From positions 1-64,000 of the forward strand of contig JASANE010027696.1 of NCBI GenBank assembly GCA_030248225.1: a stretch of 64,000 nt of DNA, given 5' to 3'. Of the stretch, positions 13,390 to 26,100 are shown piece by piece (the stretch's first letter is position 1; each line of letters opens with the position of its first letter). The position numbers and the translations under genes are program-made. The notes under the pieces are model-generated. The model made no database searches. It was not told the DNA's origin and saw nothing but the letters and a program-made list of their open reading frames with translations. The stretch is from Trileptium ribeirensis. Taxonomy: Eukaryota > Nematoda > Enoplea > Enoplida > Thoracostomopsidae.

Positions 13390-13850
13390 GAACAGAACAT
13401 TCCCTTCCGAACGAACCGACATAGAGCGATAATCGAACGCTGCTCGAACAATAAACAACTTTTCGAACGTATTTAGGACAAGGTCGAGCGCGGTTCGAAA
13501 AACATTAGCATTATTATTATATAAAATTTGTTCATTATATGTCTGATTGGATACCGAACACATTCAAGCGATTTTCGAAAGAACTTCTAACGAACAGCAG
13601 TCATTAATTTGCTGGCAGAGGCCCCTGCCAGAAATGACTGTGATGCTTGCAACGAACAGACTTCAAGCGAACACTGAACGCTGCTCGAACAATTTTACGA
13701 ACGGATATCGAACATTAACATTATAATCATTAAATTTGTTTATTTTTGAATTTTTTTTCAACACACTTTCGATTACATTTAACGGGCACGTACCACCGAA
13801 CACTGTTCAAACAAACACAGAACCGCAGTCATTCTAGGTAGGGACTATTC
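13390..13850. repeat. CGAAC-rich repeat with partial direct duplication
   Basis: CGCTGCTCGAACAA followed by CGAAC words and an ATTA(G/A)CATTAT block occurs at about 13438-13520 and again at about 13679-13745. Between them lies the hairpin CTGGCAG-AGGCCC-CTGCCAG (about 13611-13631), a 7-bp perfect stem. Located in the 3' flank of the transporter gene. Confidence 0.6.
13739..13744 (-). terminator. Candidate poly(A) signal AATAAA of MFSD10
   Basis: AATAAA on the minus strand about 190 bases beyond the stop. It is the first canonical hexamer I see downstream. In AT-rich DNA this can arise by chance; transcript ends would decide it. Confidence 0.35.
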
Positions 13851-13932
13851 GTAAGATAATCTTCTTTAAGAACGTTTGATTTCCGAAAAACTTCAGACTC
13901 GGGAGGAATAATTTCATACTCAACTCAACAAC

Positions 13933-14129
13933 CTAATCTTTTTTGGAGATTCCTATGATCGTGCCAATGCCAATTCCATGTCTCGAATTAGTTGCCGTAG
14001 CGGTATTATCTTTCAAAGTTTCCACATGTTGATTCGTATTTGGCACAGTTCTCACAATCATATACAAAGGAGCAAGCATAAGAATACCGCCGATTGAGTA
14101 CGATGCACATGGTCCGAGAATCCAGAACA
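13933..14129 (-). CDS. MFSD10: MFSD10 exon 13 (residues 409-473, stop)
   Basis: Last coding exon, acceptor TTTCACAG. Encodes FWILGPCASYSIGGILML (helices 11-12) and a polar cytoplasmic tail ending in SKKD and a stop. The tail is longer than in human and not conserved. Confidence 0.88.
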
Positions 14130-17100
14130 CTGTGAAAGGAAACATGAACGTTAAACATACTATGTATGTAATGTATATTATGCAGGTTAAATCTTAATAT
14201 TTCCTATTTTAAATAAACACATAAATTTCTACTAACCATTATTGCCAATTTAATCGACCTTGATTATTTCAAACATGCAGTTACAGGTTATCGCGATTCT
14301 GTAATTCACTTAGTTGGTAAAGAATGTGTGAAATGTATCTCTATTTACAAATCATTTCAGCTAAATAAACTTATATAGCTACGATGTCATCTTTCGGTCA
14401 AACTATCGAAAAACTTGTTTTTAAAGAGCTCTTTTCCTGATGTGGTTATTGAATTTTTCTATATTATGGTTATCGCTAATTCACAAAATAATATATCCAG
14501 CTCCCTACATAGACGTCGCGTCGAAAACAGAGACCACCATGAAAAATCAGAACGTCGAGATCTCAACTATGCTGTGGGGCCACTCTCTGCGCCGCCGTGG
14601 GCCGTAATTGTATTTTTAACCGTTTGCCATAAATATGCATTATAAAAATTTCGGCATGTTATTGTGTGTGTTTGTACCTTACATGCAACGAATGTCTATT
14701 AGGTTATGGAGCACCTTGAATACGATGGTTTTGTATATCTGGAGACTGGGATGACTATAGCTTTAAGTTATCAGGGTTCTGTAAGGGTTTAGAGGCAACA
14801 AACCCAACGTTTTCAAGTATTTGAGACTAGAAGAGTTTCAAGGGCAAGCTATTAACATGGGGGTCAAAACTGGGGCTTAGGATTATATATGCAGTATTAC
14901 ACGCTAGTATATACACCAGCCTGTGATTCTGTATGAATGCTGTTAAAATATTAGGGGTCAGGGGAGAAGGGGTGTCTCTTACGGTCAATTAGAAGTCAGC
15001 GCAGGCAAAATTCTGGACTACCTGATTTCCAGCATATTACATAGCCTGAAAAGTTATTTTAGTCATATTAATTATTTTCAATGCGTTTAGAATGGGCTTA
15101 CATAATGATTGCCGGTACGCTCACAAGGGTGCTTGTGTTAGAATCGGGTCAACATAGCATAACTAAAATATCCCAATTTCACTGATCTGTTTAGAGTGGA
15201 AATGTAGAACCAGCACTTTCGAACACCACTAGGGTCATGAAATTTTCCCGATCTTCATTCCCACAGTCGTCCGAAAACACCCAATGTTCAACTATCTCCA
15301 CGATTTATATTAGTGTCTCTAAATTCAGTGTGTTATGTAGTAAATTTTTTAAGCATTTAGTACTACTAAATATGCATTGCTACAATGTGAAACACTGTTT
15401 TATAGCCTGAAAATATTTGTACGACAGTAAAAGTATATGAAAATATGGAAATATTTTGCATATATAACAAAATTTTGCCCCACCCCCCAAATTTGACATT
15501 TACCCTGACAGTGAGATGGGTCCGGTAAAAGTAGCTTATACTCTTAAGAGGCCTGTTCACAGGCCAGTTTCAGAAGTTTAGGAGGATTAGATTCGACCAG
15601 ACGTATTTTATGAATATAATTCTTGTCCTGTTGGTTGGTTATGATTTGTCGTTAGGGCATTTAGAGTCCCCATATAGGTTTTGCACGTTGAATGCAATGG
15701 TATAGGAGTCTACTGACCAAACTAGCTTTTCCCCTTTTAAACACTGTCTTTAGTGGACCAGGAATAGTTCAGTTAGTTTATTAGTACAAGGATGTTACTG
15801 TTTTTCAAGTCTTTTAATTGGTTTATATAGGACCACAGTTTTACACTGGCCTATATTGGTCCCAGTTTTTTTGCATCACGGTCGCTTCAATAAAATTATT
15901 CTTATATTGATGCAGCGCATACACTCTTTACCTCATACACTTACAAATTATACTCACAGAGATATAACAATGTGTGCAAATCTTTGACTGCACGTCCGGC
16001 TCTGCGTGAGCTATTACTTCTTTATTACATGCAGCAAACGGATTTACATGTCATACATGTTATTATATAACAAATTTTGGCTTCTCATTCATATCACACT
16101 GACATGTTATATAGCATTACACGCACTGACACCACCAGGACATTCACCCGTGCAGTAAACAGATTTTTCTTATAAAGATAAAATAAATCCTCGTTTTTGA
16201 TAAACATACAGAAAGCTAATTAATTTTTGGAACAACAAATATCAGAAATATACGGAAACACTAATTTAATAATTTCGATTTAAAGCTCAGAGCCAATACA
16301 AGTCTCAGAATCTATAATCTAGGAATGGGTGACCTGCCTTTATATTTATAATATAAGTGTATGTGGCAAACCTCCCGTTATAGCCACGCTAAAATTAGCT
16401 GTGATTAAACCTTTTGCGATGTTGAGTACTGTAAAATTGGCAATATGCTTACAGAATAGATTTTTCTTAATTTTTTCAGTTTCGTTTAAACATGTGTGGG
16501 CAAACCGAAATGTTTGCCACGTCACATTCTCGAATGTTGAACTGTCTCTAGCAGTTGGGATTGCAGTGTTCTAAATAATGAGATTAGGCAACGCAATGCA
16601 ACACCAGCAAATAAATGCCTACTCTGATTGAATTGGAAACAATACCAATACATGAAGACAAGTGTAGCACAGTTTCAATTTAGCGTCGTGTTACTATTAT
16701 ACGTGCGTCATTGAGTATTACAAACACATGCTGACTCGATCAAATATCTTATACCTCACAATCTTGGGAGATGACGGTGAAAAATTTATTATAAGCATAG
16801 CATCCTGATACGGCGATGTTACAAACCTAGATAATTTCAATCTACATATAAATCTCAAAAATATTTAAGCTTTCAAACATAACAGTGAACCAAAGCTCTA
16901 TACTGCACGTCGCTATACTGGCTTCTATAAGATGCCAAGATTATACCTTGTGAAAAATCCCCCAGTTACGCACTGGTGGGATTATAGAGTACAGTAACTG
17001 ACGAAAAACGTAAAAAATATGTCACTTGACGACTGACTGCAATAAATTATGGATACATAATAAGGGAGAATTTTAGCGATTTCTACCACCAAAGAAAAAA

Positions 17101-20100
17101 TAGCATATGTCATATGAACAGCGAAAAATTCACAATATTTAGCTGCGTGCAAAAGTACCTGTGGTGACATGAAGTGCGGGAAGCCAGAATTCTCCTAAAA
17201 GGATAAACTGGGGAACCCGCCTGTAGTTAAAGACGGCCTCTGCTCCTATTTGGAGAAGCCAGTTTCAATTCCCTGGAACTTGATTTCATATTTTTATAAC
17301 TCAAGTATAATACTACTTACACGATGAAAAGAAAATCGGTCCCATCGCGCGAGCAAGCGCACCCAGTGAACGAAATATCCCTAGTAGAATACCTTTCTCT
17401 TGCTCAGATCCTAAAATTATTCACGAAATTATATAGTAATAGAACCAAACGTTATAATTTACTCATATGCTAAAATAAACTGCGAAAGTAAAACTTAGTT
17501 ATCTATCGATTTAATCATAAGCATGTACAACTAGTAACTCTATCGAGATTGCAGAACGTAGTGAAGCATAAGTGCACCTACGCCTTTTGCGTACGCAGCC
17601 AGTAAGCTCTCGATAGTATACGTTCATACGCTATAGGTGGATATCACAAAATAGCTCACAAGTTAGAACAAAGCTAACACCGGAATAAGTTTCCCATGCC
17701 CCAAAACCCAAGTAAGTGTAAGCTATCAATCTCCCAAGACGTAGCAGTATAATTAAAACATTCTGAGTCGATGAAATATGGTGGCGCCTTACCTCCGTTA
17801 ATATAGGACTATGGAGAGAAAAATCTACACCAGCAATGACTTTGCCATGCCGGAAAACCCCCAAATAAAAGTTTTCAGCCGCCCAGAACGTCAGAACAAA
17901 TTTTCGAATTTTTGGTCGAGGAATGATGGGGTGCCATACCTCAAACCCATAAGCCGGCACCTTAATCGAAAAACAAAAAAGGCATCGGCATTTATCATTT
18001 TACTACGAAATAAAACCAACAAGAGAAAAAATATGACAGTCAAAAACGGTCTAATGATAGTAAAGAACTTGAGGACAATATCGCTAACCAATGAAAATTC
18101 CATTCCAAGCAAAGGACAGATATAGGACCAATTTAGTTATCACCAAAAAATACAAAGCTCATGCTTTATTTCGGTATGCCTACCTAACAGTGTCACGTAA
18201 CGGTAAAAGTAAGTATAATAATATAAATCATTGCGTGATCTTTTAATTTACAATAGGTGCCTAATACAATACGGATTAAATACAAAAAGGGTAGCTTTAG
18301 GTTGTGATGGCTTGAAATTTGTGGATCCGGACAGGCCCGGACCGTTGTAATAATTGTTCTGACCAGAACTGTAATTCCAAAAAATCTTTTCCCAAATGAA
18401 ATTTGTCATTCAGTTGCTTTGTAATTCCTTAACATTTCTTACTATAACATTTCTCTAAACATGATGTACGTCAAAACTGCCTATAAAAATCCTCAGAGAG
18501 TTTGGTACAACGTTGCACAAAATTTTTTATGTTTTTATATCTATAACACAGATTTTTGACTTAATCGGTCTACACCGGGCCCGACAGGGCGAAAATTTCT
18601 TCAAGGTGCATCACTGGCTCTACGTAGACCAAAAGATATGTACAGTTAAACAATGGATAATCATTATCGTATCAATAAGCAATCAGCTGTACAATACTGC
18701 TTGGTATACGCATGTGTAATTATTGCAAGAATGCTATGTTCATCAATGTCCCAACATCAGTACTATAAACATCGGTTACAATCGTACTTACCGTAACTGG
18801 AGATACAAGCAGTAAGACATGGCACCACGATTGCAGAGCCTAAAATGTATAAAAGAACACAGTGCCAAATTGTTCCCAATGGAATCAGGAAAACAAAAAA
18901 CAGCACAATTATAATACCTGTCAAACAATAGAACATGAAAAAACAAAATTACAAAAACTTCAAAGTATGCACAATAAATCTGTAAGCTCTTGTGCCAATG
19001 CTTCCATTAACTTCTCATAATCACTAACGGACTAACTACAATTATTTAGATCATAAAAGAAACTTTTCCACATAAACGTTTGTATTTTCCCCATGTAAGA
19101 CATCATTAAAGTAAGTCGCAAGTCATTGAACGTTATTAAATGGGCTCTCCAAATTGGGTGGTGGGGCCCCCCTGGCATTTTGCGGTGCCCCCGGTTCCTG
19201 CACCCTGACAAAATTTTGGGCTCCCCCGGTTCATCGCCTCTTGGAAAATTTTTTTGTTTCCAATCGGTCCAAAGTACAAAAAAATTGATCAAAAATATTG
19301 TACTAAAATTCCGTTCTGAAGCCAAAAATTTCGCAAATTTTATCTAAATTTGCTTTAAAATCGCTTTTTCTATCTATCAAAAGCATTTTGGCAGTGTTTC
19401 TGACACGATTGTTGACCGTTTTTCTCTTGGCAAAATGCCCCCGGTAAAATCGTGCGCCCCTCGGTTCGAAACCAGGGGGCCCCTGGTTCATGCCCCTGGC
19501 AAATTTTCAGCGAATAGAGACCACAGATTAATTAGCCCTCAATCATCGAGAGCATATGAAATTACTAGGATGTCAACAGATGCGTAATTACAAGGATGGC
19601 GGCAAGCTGTTATAATGTTATGCTTACAGCACTGTAGTAATTCATGACGTGAAAAGCCTGCGTATTAATAGAAAAGGCATGACTTTCACACAGTTTGTGT
19701 GTTGTAAAAGTATGCAGTTTCGTGTTATTAATACGGGTGATACTATCTGCTGTACCTTGGCATACACTTTCGGTTATATCTATGATATGCCGTAATCAGC
19801 ACTTTTTGCTACTGTTACTGGGTACCTAAACCTACTTATATTTGTACTACAACATTTACTAGTATATTTACTAATAGATTTTTACAACAATAGTGTATTT
19901 AAAATTTATTACACATTACTACATAAGACTCTAAATTGTAGCAAAACTTAAAAGCTTACCAGTGGAGTACATTGCCAAGGCAAAGTAAAAAATCGTCGCA
20001 GATTCAGACCAGGCGATCGCCAAAAAAGCGGGCATAATAAAACATATTCCCTAAATATTAAGTTACAAAATCAGAAACGTAGCATATCATTTAAACGATT

Positions 20101-23100
20101 ATGTTTATGTACTGTTACCAGGAATACCTTTCAGAAGTATGTTCGAGTAGCCAAACAGCATCAAGTCTCAGCAAAGTATTACCGGGACCTTAGTTGCTTG
20201 GAATAATCTTACTTATCATAAGTAATTGCAAAGAAGAAATAAAGTTAATTTGTTATAGAAAAATGCAACCAAATTTTAGTATGTTTTTGGATCAACATAT
20301 CGATGCTTAAAAACACGGTTCAGGCTAGAACTGATTCACGCATCTAGCATTCAAATTTATGACATAGCTGCACATGTACCTTGTAGTTGGTTTCCGCATA
20401 TGACAGGCATCTCCATTATGGGGAATTCCACCAACCCACTCGACAAAATCACCCATGCGCACCTCACCACACTCCATAAAATCTCGCATGTTTAATATTG
20501 ATTCAAAATGAACTTAAAAATAAGTTGTAGGAAAGACATGTTAGCAGCCTCAGAGTGATTTAAAAGGCAGTCACGACTCTTTATAATACCATCAGTGCCG
20601 AAAATATGCACGCATACAAAAAATGCCCAAAAATTGAAATCCCCCACAAGATTTTCCCCTCGAAATGAACATGGGGCCCCTCATGAAAATCCACACATTT
20701 TTGTGGCGAGTGGAAAGGCCAGTATGACAATTATTTATATGGTACAAGCCACAGATAGCTGCTTCGCGCTCGTTCTCCGATCACTCAAAATGCGACATTT
20801 ATTTTTCTCGCGTAGTACAAAAATACATAAACAAATTTGATATGCAATATCAATTACACCATTATTTTATTATAGTTACAAGCTTACCACAGAGGCGCTA
20901 ATTTTTTGCTTGTGAGCAGCAATTCTACTAACATATCCACCTTAAAACAAAAAACACGAAAAAAATTAGATGAAATTTTTGAAACAACGGTCAGTTTTTA
21001 TAATCAGCCGTACTAACAGACGTTTACTGAGATACCAAGAAATACAACACCATAAGAATTCCAACCGACCAACCAACAAACATTCCAATAAAACCAACAG
21101 AGATTGTGTTATACCAGAATCATTAAAAATTTTAAAATGGCAAACTAATTTATATCCGTTTAATAGTGATGAAATATGAAAAAATACTAATATTGATCAA
21201 AACTGCTATGAAACATAACTTTTCATCGTGTTTTAACAAGCACTCGTCGTATCGAACTATTTTTACTTTGATCAGTCAATGTAAAGTTGGGGGACACTAA
21301 ACAAAAGAAATATTCTAACAAGGTAATAAGAAATTTTCCATTTCTCGCATTATATTTATTGAGCATTAGCAATCTTTTTATCAAAAAATTTGTACTGACA
21401 GATGTCATTTAACATTACCTAAAACTACTATAATCTGCTTATAAGCTCCATGATTAACACATTTGGAAAATCTAATAACAAATAAATGTGTTACCTTGCA
21501 CGGCGATCATAACAAGGCCGATAAATACAAACATCCTTCCTTGCATCACGCTAAAAAATACAGTAATAAAAAATACAAGTATTTCATGCAACAGTAATAG
21601 TGTTGCACATTTACGCCGTGACGTATTTAGAATCACAACGGTTTTTCTGGCAAGAATCGTAGAAATAGCAAAAAATCTTTATATTTAAGGTCTTCTGTAC
21701 AGACTTAAGGTTACAATGTATAGTACGCGCCAGAACTGACTGTCGCATTTCGTGCGAGTGGCTTGCTCGAGATTTCGAAAGAATATTTAAATTAATAATA
21801 TATTCTATTTTTAAAGCAAATTTATTTCGAGCGAGCGAGCAACAGTCGTTTTTGCTGGGTACTGTAGAAACGTTTATGAAGTAGTTGTGAAATTTTCTTT
21901 GGCTTGCACTGGCCGTTACTGAAATATAGCCACTTTCATAAAAAATCTACTCGTCTTATGTTCATTCGAATAGTTTCAAATTTTAATAGAAAAGTCTACG
22001 AATCAATATTGAATGAACGTCTAGCGAGCAACACTCATTTGTCCTGAGTATTGTAGCATAGCACTAAATAAATGGTGAAATATATCTGTAAGATAACATA
22101 CCGCCACGGACAAAGATAAGTACATAAAAAACTGAAGCGAAACGCGAAGGTACGTAAACGCCAGCAAACTTTGTTACGTTAATGTTTGAGCACTTATTTT
22201 TGTGCGTGAATGTTATTCAGCTCTTGACATTACCATATCCTATCGGACCCCAAAGTGTAGCAGTGTCATGCGATTTTTCAGAGAACTCGAATATCGAAAA
22301 AATAATTCCGAAAACGTAACGGTCCAGTGCAGCATCTAATATAGTCGCATATTTTAAAACAAATGCCTGAAATACAAGTATGCGCACTAATATTTTAGCA
22401 GAATAAGCTTACCAATCAATGGATACAGTTTAAGCTACCGTACACACGAGATATAACTGTCATCTTTCGAGCGAGAGATCCGCCGGAACGCCTTGTCTGA
22501 CATTTAAATAGTATTATAAATAATAAAATTCGTTATTTAGAACAAAACGGTCTCGATCAAGCGGCAAACAAGTCACGATGCGAGTGACAGTCATTCATTT
22601 GCACCAAGCACTTTGATTCTTAATTCACTAAAAAATTTGGGGGTTCAGAACTGGGTACGCCGGCTTTTGCTTGCGGGTATGGACTGGTCGTCCTCGTTGA
22701 GCCGGGGGCTAGGATACTAGCAACTTAATTTCAAAATTCAGTATTTTTAGCAAAATACTAAAAGTATAGGTAATAAGTAACTTCATAAACAGTGCAAAAC
22801 ATTTGAGATTAAAAGCAAGTTTTCAACGCATTTTTTTATTTAATCAGAAAAGAATTATTGTAGAAATTTTCAAGTTTTCTCACTAGGGAGTATTTTCACT
22901 GACGGGAAGAAGCAAAATTTTGCTAGATAAAATACTATACCCTTTTCTCTACCCCTGCTAGGAGAAGCCAGTGATTATTTAGTTTTTCACAAACCTGATA
23001 CAATAATTGGAGCTTTACATTTTGTTTTAATACTGCTTGTTTTGTGTTTTGCGTGGCAAAGATTCTAAAGTCTCAAACGTGATTTGGGGTGTTGTCTTTC

Positions 23101-26100
23101 CGACCTAACGTTAATTCTAACTGTGTAACTTACATCGTAAAAGGAACTGACTAAACTCAGTAATCATCGATTTGAATAACTGTATAATCAGTTTGAACAC
23201 GAAAAACGCAAAACTGGCTAAATATCTGTAAAGAACATCAGTTGCTAAATAATTTCGTATTATGGAAATGGTTTGATAAACTATAACTTACCTGTCGTAA
23301 CGGAATCTTTCATGTGTCAGAAATGTGAGAGTAAACTCCATTCCGGAATAAAAGAATAAATACAGGAAATAAGAAACACCAAGGTTCTGAACTTCTCGTA
23401 AATCTAAAAGCAGAAGATAATGCTTCGGGCCATGTTATAGAAATACACAAATTTCGGCCAGCGACTACGTACGAGCTCTTAAAATATGTCGCACAAATAA
23501 CCACATTATAAAATATCTCATTTTAATACCAATAGTTTATTAGGACTAATTAACGTCTAAGCCACGAGATCTACATCTACCCGCGAGATTATAAAATATT
23601 ACACCTTAACACAAAGTGTTTAATACAAAGTAACATACTCCGGTCTAATGGATTCGAAATCTATAAAAAATTATTTACACGTCTAATCAAACCATTCAAC
23701 GGTTAACTGGATATTCAAAACTAAGTTGCTCTGGTTCTGAAACACTGCTACAATTTGTATAAGTTAATTTTCGAATTCCATTGTAGACAGCCTATAACAG
23801 TCGTACACATTATTTCGGCACAACAGTATTTTGAAACATATTAATAACATATACACACATGATATGATAGTATATTGAAAAAATGAGTAGCAAAAATTTA
23901 TCTCTTAATTACGGTACATTACATACATCAGGCCTTTGCTCAAGTCGCTGACGAACTGTTAGTTCTAAATCTAGTAGCTTGTGTTATCGCCAATGTCGTG
24001 AATTCTGAGTATTTAATATGTAAGTGAGCGAAGCAGGGCGTCTTTGTTTTCGCCACAGGGGGATAAATCGACACAGTCTGTACGTCCGTCCGTCGAACTT
24101 CTCAATAACTACTGGGCCGATTAGAAAAAATCTTTGTTTGAAAGGACTAATAGTCTTCAGGTGCAAGAGATATAGTGTTAGTCATAATTTGTTTTCGTTA
24201 ATTAGTAATTAGCTAATTAGTTGAGCGTGTTAGCCAATTTTTAACGTTTTCAAACAAAAATGCTTATTTTTCAATGAATAATTAGTGCAAACCTATTATT
24301 TTGTTGCGTATACTACATCTCACCATGCTGATTACGAATATAGTGTTTATTACTATTCGAGAAACTTATAAACATGCTAATTAGTTAGTTAGTGAGCTAA
24401 TTATATTAATTAACTAATTTTTTTCAGTGTTCAGAAAAAAATCGCAGACGAAGATGTTCGATGTCATTGATCAATATCAATATCACATTTCTGAAGCTGT
24501 AAAACTTGTTCGTATATGCTGATTAGTTAAATAATTAGCTAATTTGTTAATTTTATGCAAATTTTAAAATGACCCCAACTTGCCCCGCTCACTTTTTATA
24601 ATATATTACGTTTATTAGTATAGAGAGATGTACACAGCTATATTGAGAATTAATTATAAAATGAATCTCCTTATATCAGCCATTTTGCTTGAATAGTTGA
24701 GAAGATATACCCCATTATTGTGCTCAAAATGTGCATGTACATAGAAGATGAATTGCTCCAGTGGTTACGGGGTTATCACCATTTTCGTGCATTTTGGCAC
24801 ACAATGGCCCAATGAAAAATGTTTTTGAGCTAACCTTGCAGTGAAAGTCATGAAAAAAGAGGCACATTTGTAGTTGCATAAAGAATAAATTGCTCTATAA
24901 AGTGAGACAAAAACACAAACGTTAGCTTGAGCGGTGGTGAAGAAATTACCATCCTAAGTCCCATGGGAACATGGAAAAGCCAGTTTTAGCACAATGCTGT
25001 AGCGTAAAGAACCATAATACGAGCACACAATTTACACAAAATAGATGATGAATTGCTCTATAAAATGAGACCAAAACACCTATATAGCTCAAGTGGTTGC
25101 GGAGACGCCATTTTCGTGTATTTTAGATATCACGGGGCCATTGAAAACCAGTTTTGACCCAATCCATCAGCGTATGTAATGACAATAACACCAAACGATT
25201 TGCAGCTACTAAGAAGATAAACTGGACTGCAGAATGAGATCAAAAACACCTATATTTTATTTGTTCTATAAAATGACTTCAAATTGACTTATATATACCG
25301 ATTGTCTAGTTACAATAAGTATAGTGATTTTTTTCGGAGTCCCGACCACAGCGCACCTTTGATGCGTTTTCTTCGGAGGGAAACTGTTGGAATCGGCCTT
25401 CGCGCCTAAACAAAGTGTAGAAATAGAGAAGCTACCAAATAAGTTATCGCGCGAGTGAATCCGCCCAGCCAAAATTGAGTAATGGTTGTTACCCTAACAG
25501 CGCAACAACGGTAATTGTCACTGTAATGGCTAGTAAGAATTCTTCGTTTAGGTCGTTTCACTCAGTGTAATGATAAACACAGTTTCTACTGGAGGTCGCT
25601 GAACGTAACTGTGTCCGTCTGCTTCCATCTTTTACGTACTTACTGTTGTCCGAACATGTATGTAGTCATGTGTCCTAGGAAAAAATATATAAGGTTTTTA
25701 AAGGTTCTTCGCTAAATCTGGCTATTCCAGTACCACAGCTTCACAGCATCTAAGTTACGCCAGAGGCGATACAACGAAATGACGAAAAGCACTTGACGCA
25801 GTCAACTTACCGTTAAAACTGAAAGACTTTTTCATGAGCGCGAAGGTAAACAAAGAATATGGGCTAATATATTGTAAGGCACTTGTAGAGATTTTATCCT
25901 TTGGCATCTGAAAAAAGCACTGATACAGAATAAGTACAGCATAGAACAAACACTGGCAGTAAAGCACGCGGATCGTGTTAAATATAGGTTGGTTAAATAA
26001 ATATATCAGATGAGAAACGCATAAGCATAGACATAAACAGCCAATGTCACAATTCTACAAGTCGATCTTCGCGAAAAACAATCGTTTTTCGTTTGCGGTT

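Noticed and set aside
16329..16574. Alternative MFSD10 exon on the minus strand at about 16340-16430
   Set aside because: Splice phases would fit, but the peptide does not match the family, and the true exon was found at 17321-17410.
17631..17960. 109-codon minus-strand open frame as a gene
   Set aside because: The same peptide pattern recurs at 35017-35311 because both are copies of a noncoding dispersed repeat.
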